A stretch of DNA of 64,000 bases from Ascaphus truei (taxonomy: Eukaryota > Chordata > Amphibia > Anura > Ascaphidae), in the NCBI GenBank assembly GCA_036426205.1, contig CM071568.1, positions 304,739,027 to 304,803,026 on the forward strand, read 5' to 3'. This document shows, in pieces, positions 53,385-63,894 of this stretch (its first letter is position 1; each line of letters begins with the position of its first letter). The notes below the pieces were generated by a model. It saw nothing but the letters and a program-made list of their open reading frames with translations, ran no database searches and had not been told where the DNA came from. The position numbers and the translations under genes were made by a program.

Positions 53385-55025
53385 TCAAAAACAGCAAGCT
53401 TGACCCTACCTGTCCTTCTAACTATTGACCTGTCTCCCTCCTGCCTTTTGCCTCTAAACTCCTTGAACGTCTTGTATTCTCTCGCTTGCACCATTTTCTC
53501 AACACCTATTCTCTCCTAGACCCTCTACAATCTGGCTTCCGCACTGCTTACTCCACGGAAACAGCCCTCACTAAAATAACTGACGACCTTCATGCTGCCA
53601 AAGACAGAGGTCATTACACTCTGCTCATATTACTCGACCTCTCTGCAGCATTTGACACCGTGGACCACCCTCTTCTCCTTCATATTCTCCACACTCTTGG
53701 TATTCAGAATAAAGCTTTATCCTGGTTCTCCTCTTACCTCTCCTATCGTACTTTCAGTGTCTCTTTTGCCAACACCTCCTCCTCCTCTATTTATCTCTCT
53801 GTGGGGGTACACCAGGGCTATGTCCTGGGACCCCTTCTCTTTTCTCTTTACACACTCTCTCTAGGTGACCTAATCACATCTTTTGGGTTTAAATATCACC
53901 TCTATGCTGATGACACACAAATTTACCTTTCAACCCCTGACCTTACACCTGCTAAACAGACCAAAGTTTCTGAATGCCTCTCTGGAATATCATCCTGGAT
54001 GGCCATCCGCCGACTGAAACTTAACATGGCAAAAACAGAGCTCCTTATACTTCCTCCCAAACCTGGCCCTACTACCTCCTTCCACATTGCTATTGGAAAT
54101 ACGATCATTCACCCAGTAGCCCAAGCACGCTACCTAGGGGTTACACTTGATTCCTCTCTCTCATTCTCCTCTCATATTCAAAACGTTTCTAAAACTTGTC
54201 GCTTTTTCCTCCGCAATATCACAAAGATACGCCCTTTCCTCTGTTACTCAACTGCTAAAAGTCTGATTCAGGCCCTCATTCTCTCACGTCTCGATTACTG
54301 CAACCTCCTGCTGTCCGGCCTTCCTGCCTCTCACCTGTCTCCCCTACAATCTATCCTAAACGCTGCTGCCAGAATCACTCTACTCTTTCCTAAATCTGTC
54401 TCCGCATCTCCCGTCCTGAAATTTCTCTCCTGGCTTCCGATTAAATCCCGTATCTCCCACTCAATTCTTCTCCTCACTTTTAAAGCTTTAGAGAGGCGGC
54501 ACAATTTATTCTCTCCTGGCTAGTGCCGCAAGCCGGGAGGTGTCCCGGCTTGCTCGTTTATTTCCCTCGGCGTGCCGCGCGTCATCTTTGTATCTAAAGC
54601 TCTCTCCCGCCTTAAACCTTTCTCACTTTCTGCCCCACACCTCTGGAATGCCCTTCCCCTCTATACCCGACTAGCCCCCTCGCTATCCACCTTTAAGACT
54701 CACCTTAAGACACATCTGCTTAAAGAAGCATATGAATAGCACTGGATAATCATGGACACATGATACATAAAGCTTGGTCCCCTGCAGACGCACTTACTAG
54801 AATTCCCTCCTACTGCCTCTGTACGTTCTCCCTACCTACCAATTAGATTGTAAGCTCCTCGGAGCAGGGACTCCTTCCATAATGTTACTTTTACAGTATG
54901 TCTGAAGCACTTATTCCCATGATCTGTTATTTATATTATTTGTTATTTATATGATATGTATTACTACTGTGAAGCGCTATGTACATTTATGGCGCTATAT
55001 AAATAAAGACATACAATACAATACA
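53385..55025 (+). mobile_element. L2-type LINE, RT part, plus strand
   Basis: From [15 protein letters not shown] (then a stop where PVSLLPF follows) through [32 protein letters not shown] (GVPQGSV changed to GVHQGYV), [32 protein letters not shown] to ILLLTFKAL, then an insertion at 54,491, and the tail with taaataaagacatacaatac at 55,003-55,025. Very similar to the minus-strand copy at 26,008-29,850. Non-functional: stop, altered motif and insertion. Confidence 0.88.
54491..54590. mobile_element. GC-rich miniature palindromic element, copy 2 of 3
   Basis: ggcggcacaatttattctctcc ... cggcgtgccgc; inverted ends gcggcac / gtgccgc around a perfect 11-bp hairpin gcaagccggga-ggtg-tcccggcttgc (54,528-54,553). 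The L2 sequence normally between ...AAAGCTTTA and TATCTAAAGC is missing, so insertion went with a ~100-bp deletion. Same family as 59,131-59,492 (inverted) and 37,235-37,405. Confidence 0.7.
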
Positions 55026-55212
55026 AGACCGTGGAGGGGCACTTTGATCTCATCCCCTTCGACATCCTGGTTTTATCGGCTATCTGGGGATGTACAGTAT
55101 ATTTGGGTGTGATCGGTTGAGTTTTGGGTGCTTTATTTATTTATATGTTGTTGGCTGTGAACAGAGCTAATGGCTCACACATCCATGCAGTCCGTCGTCA
55201 CGCATGCGCCTC
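55026..55212. other. Unassigned short sequence
   Basis: Nothing recognised. Confidence 0.3.
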
Positions 55213-55430
55213 TATAATCCTGTATTTTAATGTTTTAAAGTGCATTTCTGTATCTCCGGTTCTGGAGGTCGCAGAGAGTTTAAATTTGGCCAATATGTAG
55301 CGTCACTGTAGGCATTAAAAACTGGCAAATTTCGACCCGCTGGGCCAACTAGAACGGAACTTATTAATATGTGAAAATATTAAAGTGTATATGGTATTTT
55401 GGATCTGCTCTGAAAATGCAGACTCCATCT
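55213..55430 (+). repeat. Dispersed ~215-bp leader repeat, copy 2
   Basis: Inverted relative to copy 1 at 142-354. Here the ATG frame (MVFWICSENADSICYANKSG) stops after ~20 codons. Confidence 0.65.
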
Positions 55431-56099
55431 GCTATGCTAATAAGTCAGGAAGGGCAGCCGGATGATTTAGCATAAGCCCTGTGATCAAAAGTTAACTGCC
55501 CTGATTGTTTACCCAAAGTCTAGGAACCAAGTACTGATCAAAAGACTCTGCCACTCTAATTGTTTGCCTGAGGGTGGAGAAGCATCAAACTGGAGTGGTT
55601 TGTAAGTGGTATATCTACACCTACAAACAATGAAGCTCCTGCCAGATACTTCATTTGGTAGACTGGTCGTCGCCCCTGATTTAGTTATGGGGCTACACAA
55701 ATAAGACCCTCAGAGTCCCAGTACACATGGGCTAACTAGCTGGGGGGCATGGGTTAAACTGTGTCTCCACGTTAGGGATTGGATACAGATAATTAGTCAC
55801 CAATAGTCTGTATTCAATGTTAAGAATAGGGTTACAAAGGTATATAAACTGTGTCAACCCTACAGTTTTTAGTTGATCTTCTGATTTCTCCTAGAATGTC
55901 ACCGGATTGCTGGAGAATTGCTAGCTGATACTTCTCCATTCCCCAACCCTACGTAAGTGTTACCTTCTTGCCTGTTAATTGTACTATATTGCTGTGTTCA
56001 CCTTTTTTAAGGAATAAATATATTTTATTATATCTAAGCCTCGTTCAGTTCAACCCAGATATTTGGTATTCATTATATTTTGTCATCAGTTACCGTGAC
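55431..56099 (+). mobile_element. LTR-like segment
   Basis: Contains a TATA-like tatataaact (55,839-55,848), aataaatat (56,013-56,021) and a TG start (tgtgatcaaaag, 55,479) with a CA end (accgtgaca, to 56,101). These are LTR features but I found no target duplication. It truncates the chromovirus pol at ~56,100. Confidence 0.4.
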
Positions 56100-57123
56100 A
56101 ACGAGCCCCCTCAATAAACAGCAATTTTTTGTGGTCGGAGAGGATGGAAATAGGTTCCTTGGGGCCTTCTAAAAGATGCCTCCTCTCCTGAAGAGCCAAC
56201 TTAATGGCCAGTAGCTCACGGTTCCCAACATCATAATTTCTCTCGGCAGACGAGAATTTCCGGGGGGAAAAAACGCAGGGATGGTGTTTTTCTTGGGAGG
56301 AGGACCTCTGAGAAAGAACTGCACCGGCTCCCACATCCGAGGCGTCAACTTCCAAAGTAAGGGGAAGAGAGGTATCAGGATGACGTAGGATGGGTGCAGA
56401 GACGAAGGCTTTTTTGAGAAATTCAAATGCGTCAATAGCTTCGGCGGACCAAGACGTGGGGTCAGCACCTTTTTGGGTCAAAGCAGTGATAGGTAGGGCA
56501 ATAGAAGAAAAATTACGGATGAATTTCCTGTAATAATTGGCAAAACCAAGAAAACGCTGCACGGCCTTGAGGGAATTTGGCAGCGGCCAATCGAGAACAG
56601 ATTTTAATTTCTCTGGATCCATAGAAAAACCTTGATTATAGATAATATAGCCTAAAAAGGCAGTAGACGTCTGGTGGAACAAACATTTCTCCATCTTGGC
56701 GTATAGCCGGTTAGCACGGAGCCTAGACAGCACTAGTTTGGTCAGGTGAATGTGTTCCTCTAAGTTTCTAGAAAAAATAAGAATGTCATCCAAGTATACG
56801 ATAACAAATGTTCCCAATATATCCTGGAAGATGTCGTTCATGAACTCTTGGAGGACGGCAGGAGCATTGCATAATCCAAAGAGAATTACTAGATACTCAT
56901 AATGTCCAGATCGTGTATTAAACGCGGTTTTCCATTCGTTCCTTTCCCTTATGCGAATGAGATTATAAGCCCCCCTTAAATCGAGCTTGGAGAAGACAGA
57001 AGCTCCTTGGAGGCTATCAAACAGTTCAGGGATTAAGGGAAGGGGGTACCGATTCTTTGCCGTGATTTTATTGAGTCCACGAAAGTCGATACAAGGTCTT
57101 AACGATCCATCCTTCTTTTTCAC
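56100..57123 (-). pseudogene. Gypsy reverse transcriptase and partial RNase H
   Basis: [68 protein letters not shown] (catalytic YLDD), FLGYIIYNQGFSMDPEKLKS, QRFLGFANYYRKFI and RNase H LTLEVDASDVGAGAVLSQ and ERNYDVGNRELLAI. In copy 2 the motif is [15 protein letters not shown]. Truncated at IEGARCHGN; intact up to there. Confidence 0.9.
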
Positions 57124-57797
57124 GAAAAAAAAGCCTGCCCCAGCGGGGAGGTAGAAGTGTGGATGAATCCTTTCTCCAAGTTTTCTTGGATGTAAGACGT
57201 CATGGCCTCCGTTTCGGGAACGGACAACGGGTAAGATTTCGACTTCGGGAGAATGGTTCCTGGAATTAAATCAATAGGACAAACGTATGGACGATGGGGA
57301 GGTAACACCTCAGCCTGTACCTTATTGAAGACGTCCAGGAATTCATGATACACGGTTGGAAGAATCGAGAGATTGGAAGGGCCCGCATCCAGGCCGGCAA
57401 GCACCGCAACAGGAGGAGGCGGGGAAGCAGAGTCAGCGGAAGGAGGCCATTGGATAGGCGTGGTGCCGGACCAATCAATGCGCGGATTGTAGAGTTGAAG
57501 CCAAGGCAATCCTAAAATAAGTTGAACAGTAGGAGAATGGAAGATATCAAAAACTATTACCTCCTTATGACCGTCGGCCAAGGTCAGCGTGAGGGGAATG
57601 GACTCCCAGATGATAAATGCTGGCTGAAGCGGACGACCGCCAATGGCCTCGAGACCGATAGGTGCTTTTCTTTTGACCAGAGGAATCTGGTTCTCTGAGG
57701 CAAAGGTCTGATCCAGGAAGTTACCGCCAGATCCAGAGTCAATGAAAGCCTTTACTTCCAGTAGGAGGCCAGGACCCTCCAGAGTAGAAGAAAGCAT
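57120..57797 (-). pseudogene. Gypsy aspartic protease and spacer
   Basis: Catalytic box AFIDSGSGGNFLD (D-S-G) at residues ~13-25, then ILGLPWLQLYNPRIDW, the usual second half of gypsy proteases. Followed by the spacer up to YPLSVPETEAMTSYIQENLE. A frame change at ~57,120-57,123 separates it from the RT (FFS-stop versus FFFVKKKDGS). Confidence 0.85.
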
Positions 57798-57816
57798 AAA
57801 CTTCTTCGGGAGATCC

Positions 57817-58194
57817 TCAGGGAGAGAGGGGCAAGGAAAGATTGTACCCAGTAGAAGCCCCTCTACCTTTACTGGTGTTCCCGTTTCCTGGCTTCAGGGA
57901 ACAGTTCTGGAGGCGATGTTCCGAAGAACCACAGTAGAAACAAAGTCCATTCTGACGGCGTCGCATTCTCTCTGCAGCCCGAAGTTGTTGACTACCAATT
58001 TGCATCGGCTCTGGAGCTTCCAACGCCAGGAGAGGCGAAGAGGGCGACCTGTGTGAGACAACAGGAGAAGGAAGAGAACGAGAACGGTGTCTCTCATACC
58101 GTCGCTCCTGGGTGTGCTGGTCCATACATATACTGAGGGTAATCAACTCCTCCAAGGAAAAATGCCGGGCATGAGTAGCAAGATCATCCTTCAA
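57817..58194 (-). pseudogene. Gypsy Gag nucleocapsid part
   Basis: LEELITLSICMDQHTQER and then the zinc knuckle CFYCGSSEHRLQNC (C-x2-C-x4-H-x4-C), which binds RNA in packaging. In another frame than the start of Gag, so indels lie at 58,195-58,400. Confidence 0.85.
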
Positions 58195-58778
58195 GGTGTC
58201 AGAGAGTCCATGCCAATAAGCGGCGGCGAGTGCCTCATCATTCCATAGAGTTTCTGCGGCGAGAGTACGGAACTCGATCGCGTACTTGGCAGCCGATCTT
58301 CGAGCCTGTGAAATATGGAAGAGAGAGAATGCAGCTGTCTCGCGCTGTGCGCGAGTGTTGAAAACTTGCTGGAATTCGCGCCTAAATTTGGGGTAATCTT
58401 ATGTCAATTCACTCTTATGTTCCCAAAGGGGAGAGGCCCAAGCGAGGGCATCACCGGTGAGCAAAGCGTAGATGTAAGCCACCTTAGAACGGCCAGTAGG
58501 AAACTGAGAGGGAGACATTTCGAATTGCACCTCGCATTGGTTAAGGAAACCGCGACAAGCGAGGGGACCCCATCATAGCGATTAGGCAGGGGAATTCGGG
58601 GTCCAGCGTTAACATAAGTCATAGCAACTGTGGGTGAGGAAACTGTAGGAGACTCCTGGAGGGAGAGGTTAGCAAGCTGCTGGGAGACTGTGGTCAGCTG
58701 GTTGCTCACAAATTGTAAGTGCTCCAAAGAAACACCTGTACCCACCTCAGGGGGGTCTGCATTTGTTGGGCTCTGCAT
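58195..58778 (-). pseudogene. Gypsy Gag N-terminal part
   Basis: ATG at 58,778, two bases from the LTR end: MQSPTNADPPEVGTGVSLEH, coiled-coil-like LQFVSNQLTTVSQQLANLSL, then AGPRIPLPNRYDG. After ~residue 65 the frame is broken (the FRGFLNQCEVQFEMSPSQFP-type capsid text continues in another frame). Confidence 0.75.
58770..58778 (-). promoter_or_regulatory. Probable self-priming primer-binding site, overlapping the gag ATG
   Basis: Just after the LTR end (…GGCGTTACA-TT) comes ATGCAGAGC, with no tRNA-type TGG. It is the exact complement of GCTCTGCAT at the predicted mRNA 5' end (59,528-59,520). Self-priming by the RNA 5' end is established for Tf1 and proposed for vertebrate Tf1/sushi elements. 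Confidence 0.65.
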
Positions 58779-59130
58779 AATGTAACGCCTGTATGCCCGC
58801 AGACCTGACCAGTCCCCAGTACTGAGGTGGGAAGGGTATTATCACGCACCCACAGCAGTGAGGGCGTGCCCGGAGTGTGGTATGGCATTGCCGGGCCTGT
58901 AGGAAGATGGTTAGATATACTTGCAACGCCTTTGGGGTTCAGAGTAAGAGTAGTGGTGTCCGTGTGCCAGAGTCCAGGGATATAGAGATCAGGATCGTAA
59001 TGTTCATAAGCCAGAGTCCAGGGATCACAGAAGTCAGCAGAGTCGTATTGTAAGCAGGGTCAAGCCAGGGAAATCCAGGGGTAAGCAGGAGCAGGAACAG
59101 AAGCTGGAAAACACAGGAGAGCCAAGCATA

Positions 59131-59492
59131 CTGCTGCGGCCGAGTTTATTCGAGCATTTGCCCGGTCTCGGCCGCAGCAGTAACCAGGCGCGCGCCGGGA
59201 TGTGCCGGGCGCGCGACGAAGCCGCGGAGGAGCGCCCTCCGATCGGGGCTTTCCCCCTTCCCTCTCCGGGTCCGCCGGGTCCCCCGGAACCCCCTACCGC
59301 CATCCCCCACATCGCGGGACACCAGGGCTCCCTCGGGGAGCCCTGGACGCGCGTGCAGGGGGCGCAGGCACCCGATGACGCGTGACCACGCATCGGTGAC
59401 GCGCGGCACCCCCGAGGGAGTGCGGCTAGCATGCCGGGGCATCCCCCGGCTTGCGGAACTAGCCGCACTCGAATAAATCGTGTCGCCTCTGT
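59131..59492. mobile_element. GC-rich miniature element, copy 3 of 3, inside the LTR
   Basis: Left end hairpin ctgctgcggccgag (59,131-59,144) / ctcggccgcagcag (59,167-59,180), right end actagccgcactcgaataaa then tcgtgtcgcc. Absent from the second LTR (catagacactgcacac versus cata...gactgcacac), which defines the insertion. Target duplication probably TA. Confidence 0.7.
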
Positions 59493-59518
59493 AGGACTGC
59501 ACACACAGAGGTTACAAA

Positions 59519-59528
59519 GATGCAGAGC
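59519..59528 (-). promoter_or_regulatory. Predicted mRNA 5' end complementary to the primer-binding site
   Basis: GCTCTGCATC on the minus strand, ~30 nt after the TATA box CTTTATAACC. Copy 2 keeps it at 60,987-60,995 after the same TATA word. Confidence 0.55.
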
Positions 59529-60043
59529 AATGATACAAAGGACAGACAGGGGTTATAAAGGAGGGAACACCAATGGGAGAGAGAGGAGGAGCAGAAGGTG
59601 AAGTGGGAGACAGCAGGGATAGGTGAGGAGAAGAAGAGGAGACAGGTGAGCCAGTGAGGGAGATAGTCTGAAGAGTATGAGAGGAGGAGCCAGGGGTGTG
59701 AGAGGGCCTACAAGAGGAGCATGTGCGCGGACCCTCTGTAAGGTGGGAGTGCGCGCGCACAGGCTGCGTCACGAGGCGCGCGGAGCGCCGTGCCGCGGGG
59801 GCACCAGGGGAGGATGAAGGAGGGAAAGGAGGGGAGACCACAGGAGGTAAGGAGGCATGAGCGGGCGCTGAGGGAGGCCGCGAGTGAGAAGGTGCGCGTG
59901 ACTTGCGGGGAGTGCGCACAGACGCCGAGAGGGCGTCAGAGGCAGACAAAGAGGGGCAAACGGGCGAGGAAGGGACAGGAGAGGTAGGCATGAGCGGGAC
60001 GTCAGGGACACATAAAGGGGAAGGAATCCCTTGAATCGTCACA

Positions 60044-60592
60044 TCCCCATTGATCAATCTAAGTTACTGGATATAGTAAAAAGTGATCTCTCATGGAGTC
60101 TTACCCCTGATGACAAATCCCAAGAGAAAAAGGAATTAGATCAGATACATCTTAGCAGAAAGGTTGTAGCCAGAGCCATATGCTACCAGAATGTATACAG
60201 AGTATCCAGGGAGATGCAAATTCTCTGTTTCACTTTGACTGTCAGGAGGCAGTGATCACACTACTCTTTAATATACCTCTTATCTCACCAATGGAATATA
60301 CGATATTTGATTCTCTGAAATTGACCATGAATTGTAGTGAGTTGTGTCAAAATTACGTTACTTATAATAACACCGCCAAGTGATGTACCAGTAGCCCCCC
60401 CCCCCCCCCAGGTTGTACACATGGTTTAGAACACAGCTCTAGACTTGGAGATCATGGATAAACCCAACACAAACTAATCAGTTCTGGCCAGTAGCTGCCT
60501 ATATGTGCAATGACGGATCAAGCAACAGTAGTTGTAGATTTGGTACTTCACAACTTTTGGAAAGATCGAACACAATTTACCACATTAATCTC
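60044..60592. other. Sequence between the two gypsy copies, no recognised gene
   Basis: AT-rich, with a C-run at ~60,397-60,410. No open frame with a recognisable family. Confidence 0.4.
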
Positions 60593-61566
60593 TGTAACGC
60601 CTGATATGCCCGCAGACCTGGCCAGTCCCCAGTACTGAGGTGGGTAAGGGTATAACACGCACCCACAGCAGTGAGTGCGTGCCCGGAGTGTGGTAGTTGC
60701 GTTGTCGGGCCTGGTGAGTAATGTTTAACATTATACTTGCTGAGTCCGGGGCGCCAGAAGTCGGAAGGTAACATCCAAAAGCCAGAGTCCAGGGATTGGA
60801 GAGAACAGCGTAGTGATGTCCGATAGCCAGTGTTCAAGGGCAGGAGAAGGCAGCGAAGTCAAAGTCCAAAGCAGAGTTCAAGTTCAAACCAAGGGAATCC
60901 AATCAGGGGCAGGGACAGGAACCAAAGCTGGAATAGACACGGGAGCTAGGCATAGACACTGCACACACAGGAGCTACATGAAAGCTATGCAGAGCAAGGA
61001 ATGAGAGGACAGACTGGGGTTATAAAGGAAGGAGGACAAATAGCAGGAAGGGGTGGAGCAGGGGTTTGTCTGGGAGTTTGCAGGGATAGGTCAGTGAGAG
61101 CAGGGGAGGAGACAGGGCAATAATCTAGGGAAATAGCCTGCAAGCTACGGGAGGCGGAGCCAGTGCCTGGGGAGGGTTGGTAAGTAGAGCGGGTGCGCGC
61201 GCCCTCTGTAACACAGTTACACGCGTGCATTGCGTGAGCACCAGAGTGTGGGGGAAGCATCGCGGAGGAGGTGTTTGGCAGGGGGGTCAGAGATGAAGGA
61301 GGAGTGAAGGAAGCAGGTAGGGAACGGGCTGGGATGACGGAGGCATGCCGCGGGGCGCAAGTCCCCTGACGGGAAGCTAGGGACCAGGAACGCGCATGCA
61401 CAGTGAGGGGACCGCGCGTGCGTGCAAACCTTGAGACGGAGCGTGCTGACCGCGCCACGGGGGAATGAGGCAGGGATTGGGGAAGCAAGGGAACGGAGAG
61501 GTTAGCTGGCGGAGGATCCAAGGTGACGGGATATGCTGGGAAGAGCGAGTCCCCCGATCCGTTACA
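60593..61566 (-). repeat. 3' LTR of chromovirus copy 2 (974 bp)
   Basis: Reads TGTAACGGATCGGGGG ... CAGGCGTTACA on the minus strand. TATA word CTTTATAACC near 61,020-61,027 and GCTCTGCAT at 60,995-60,987. Confidence 0.9.
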
Positions 61567-61585
61567 GTACCCCCCCTTGAGGATC
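61567..61585 (-). promoter_or_regulatory. Polypurine tract
   Basis: TCCTCAAGGGGGGGTAC on the minus strand directly before the 3' LTR; primes plus-strand DNA in LTR elements. Confidence 0.8.
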
Positions 61586-62196
61586 GGACTCCGGACGATC
61601 CTCCCAAGGTTTATGAGGAAACTTCCGATGGAACTGCTCGTCTGGCCATATCCCTTCCAGTGTACGAGGAACTGAAGTCTGCCTCTGGACCAACGAGAAA
61701 CGAGTATGGCCTGGACTTCAAATTCTTGTTGTCCTTTTATGACGACAGGATTAGGCCTCCGAGGGCGGTCCAGAAAATGGACGTTCTGGATCAAGGGTTT
61801 AAGTAAAGGCACGTGGAATACAGAAGGGATCTTCATGGTAGGAGGAAGTGCAAGTCGGTATGGGACTGGGTTGATCCTTTCGAGGACCTTGAAAGGACCT
61901 AAGAATCTTGGGGCCAATTTCTAGGAAGGCGTCTTGAGTTTGATATTCTTGGAGGATAGCCAAACTCTGTCTCCGGGTTTGAATTCTGGGCCCACTTGAC
62001 GTCGCCGATCCACTTGCGTCTTTTGTCTTTGAACAGAACCTTGCAAAGCTTTAATGATCCTTTTCCAAGAATTTTGAAGACTGGATATGTGAGAATCTGC
62101 TGCAGGAACACCAGAGGGGAGGGACGAGAGGGGGAGACTGCTGTGATGGAATCCATAGTTAATGAAAAAAGGCGACTCTTGCTTGGATTAATTTTT
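61586..62196 (-). pseudogene. Integrase C-terminus with chromodomain
   Basis: Frames give VGPEFKPGDRVWLSSKNIKL, then APRFLGPFKVLERINPVPYR and LPPTMKIPSVFHVPLLKPL, then the chromodomain EFEVQAILVSRWSRGRLQFL followed by VHWKGYG. The chromodomain marks this as a chromovirus; it targets integration to modified histones in the better-known members. Frame changes at ~61,920 and ~61,700 (KGYGQTSSSIGSF should continue WEP-like). Confidence 0.85.
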
Positions 62197-63894
62197 TCAT
62201 GAGTTAATAGCAAACTCAGCCCAGTGTAATAGGTCCACCCAATTGTCTTGAGATTCAGACACGAAGCATCTGAGATACTGTTCGAGCGTCTGATTCATTC
62301 TCTCCGTCTGACCGTTGGTTTGTGGGTGATAACCCGAAGAAAATAGAAGAGAAATGCCAAGTCTTTGAGAAAAAGCTCGCCAGAATTTAGAAATGAATTG
62401 AGTACCTCTGTCAGAAACAATCGAAATAGGTACACCGTGTAATCTGAAAATTTCCTTAGAAAAAATGTCGGCTAGAGTAGCTGAATTAGGAAGACCCTTG
62501 AGGGGTATTAAGTGTGTATGCTTGGAAAACCTATCTACTACCACCAGGATCGTATTCATCCCTTTAGAATTGGGAAGTTCCACAATAAAGTCCATGGAGA
62601 TATGTTTCCAAGGTTGTTCCGGAATAGGAAGAGGCATGAGGAGACCAGAAGGTTTGTGTCGGGCGGATTTGCTCTGGGCACATACCGGACAATCCGAGGT
62701 GAAATCGAAAATGTCCTTATTCATTTTAGGCCACCAAAAGGTCCGTTTGATAAAATCTACAGTTCTCTTGTAGCCTGGATGACCAGCAGCTCTAGACGAA
62801 TGTCCCCATAGAAGTATTTTGTGACGAAACCGCGGGGCAGTGTACAACCGTCCTTCTGGCACCTTAAATTTCCTAAGAATATGAGCCTGGGCTTTATTGA
62901 TTTCGTCCAAGATATCAAAGTTGTTGGCGGAAATAATACACTTAGCAGGAAGAATCGACTCTGAGGATTCATTAGATTCGTTCTCTGTGGAGAACTGACG
63001 AGATAAAGCATTGGCCTTGATATCCTTGTTGCCCGGAATATAAGAAATTGTGTAATTGAACCTAGAAAAGAACAAAGCCCAACGAGCTTGACGGGATCCC
63101 AAACGACGAGCCCCCTCGATGTACAGTAAGTTTTTGTGATCGGTGAGGATGGCTACTGGTTCCTTGGTACCTTCAAGGAGGTGTCTCCATTCTCGGAGGG
63201 CCAATTTGATAGCCAGAAGCTCGCGGTTCCTGACATCATAATTTCTCTCGGCCGAAGAGAACTTCCTGGAAAAGAATCCACACGGATAGAGTTTTTCCTG
63301 CGGGGAAGATCTCTGAGAAAGCACTGCGCCGTCTCCAACATCTGAGGTGTCTACTTCTAGAGTAAAAGGAAGAGAAGTATCCGGATGCCAAAGGATAGGA
63401 GCGGACACAAAGGTTCCTTTGAGAAAGTCGAAGGCTTCGATGGCTTCAGGGGACCAAACAGTCGGATCAGCACCTTTTTTGGTCAGAGCAGTGATGGGTA
63501 GAGCAATAGTAAAAAAGTTACGGATGAATTTCCTATAGTAATTAGCGAAGCCAAGGAAGCGCTGTCCGGCCTTGAGAGAATTCGGCAACGGCCAATCGAG
63601 TACAGACTTCAATTTCTTAGGGTCCATGGTAAAGCCTTTGTCAGAAATTATATAGCCTAAGAAGGCTGTGGAAGATTGATGGAACAGACATTTCTCCATT
63701 TTTGCGTAGAGGCGATTAGCACGAAGCCGAGAGCGAACCAACTTGGTATGGCGAATGTGCTCCTCCAAGCTTTTGGAGACAATCAGGATGTCATCCAAAT
63801 ATACAATGACGAACATACCCAAAATGTCCCGGAAGATATCATTCATGAATTCTTGGAAATCAGCAGGGGCATTGCATAGGCCGAATGGCATCAC
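62197..63894 (-). CDS. Gypsy pol, RT palm to integrase core, long open frame
   Basis: 565 codons. RT: MPFGLCNAPADFQEFMND, VIVYLDDILIVS, QRFLGFANYYRKF. RNase H: LEVDTSDVGDGAVLSQ (the A-G-A of copy 1 is G-D-G here), DHKNLLYIEGARR, ISYIPGNKDIKANALSR. Integrase: zinc-binding His and Cys (HSSRAAGHPGYKRTVDFIKR; CPVCAQSK), core D in SMDFIVELP, D in VSDRGTQF and E in NGQTERMNQ. Upstream the frame is cut near 63,905 by a small deletion in the block before EYLVMPFG, so the full polyprotein is not made. Confidence 0.88.
   Translation of the reverse strand: MMPFGLCNAPADFQEFMNDIFRDILGMFVIVYLDDILIVSKSLEEHIRHTKLVRSRLRANRLYAKMEKCLFHQSSTAFLGYIISDKGFTMDPKKLKSVLDWPLPNSLKAGQRFLGFANYYRKFIRNFFTIALPITALTKKGADPTVWSPEAIEAFDFLKGTFVSAPILWHPDTSLPFTLEVDTSDVGDGAVLSQRSSPQEKLYPCGFFSRKFSSAERNYDVRNRELLAIKLALREWRHLLEGTKEPVAILTDHKNLLYIEGARRLGSRQARWALFFSRFNYTISYIPGNKDIKANALSRQFSTENESNESSESILPAKCIISANNFDILDEINKAQAHILRKFKVPEGRLYTAPRFRHKILLWGHSSRAAGHPGYKRTVDFIKRTFWWPKMNKDIFDFTSDCPVCAQSKSARHKPSGLLMPLPIPEQPWKHISMDFIVELPNSKGMNTILVVVDRFSKHTHLIPLKGLPNSATLADIFSKEIFRLHGVPISIVSDRGTQFISKFWRAFSQRLGISLLFSSGYHPQTNGQTERMNQTLEQYLRCFVSESQDNWVDLLHWAEFAINS

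Larger units (their letters stand above)
56100..60043 (-). mobile_element. Ty3/gypsy chromovirus copy 1, 3'-truncated
   Basis: Minus-strand order: 5' LTR (60,043-58,781), gag from 58,778, protease, RT, start of RNase H, then loss at ~56,100. Integrase and 3' LTR are missing. Coding parts are broken by frame changes. Close relative of copy 2 at 60,593-64,000 (RT ~85% alike by eye). Confidence 0.88.
58781..60043 (-). repeat. 5' LTR of chromovirus copy 1, carrying a miniature element
   Basis: Boundaries TGTAACGCCTG (58,781) and TTGAATCGTCACA (60,043). Aligns with the 3' LTR of copy 2 (60,593-61,566) except for the insert 59,131-59,492. TATA at 59,560-59,551 (CTTTATAACC on minus) and predicted start near 59,528. 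ORFs across it are incidental. Confidence 0.8.

Noticed and set aside
60985..61400. Continuation of the integrase frame into Pro/Ser-rich text
   Set aside because: This is the LTR read through after the chromodomain.
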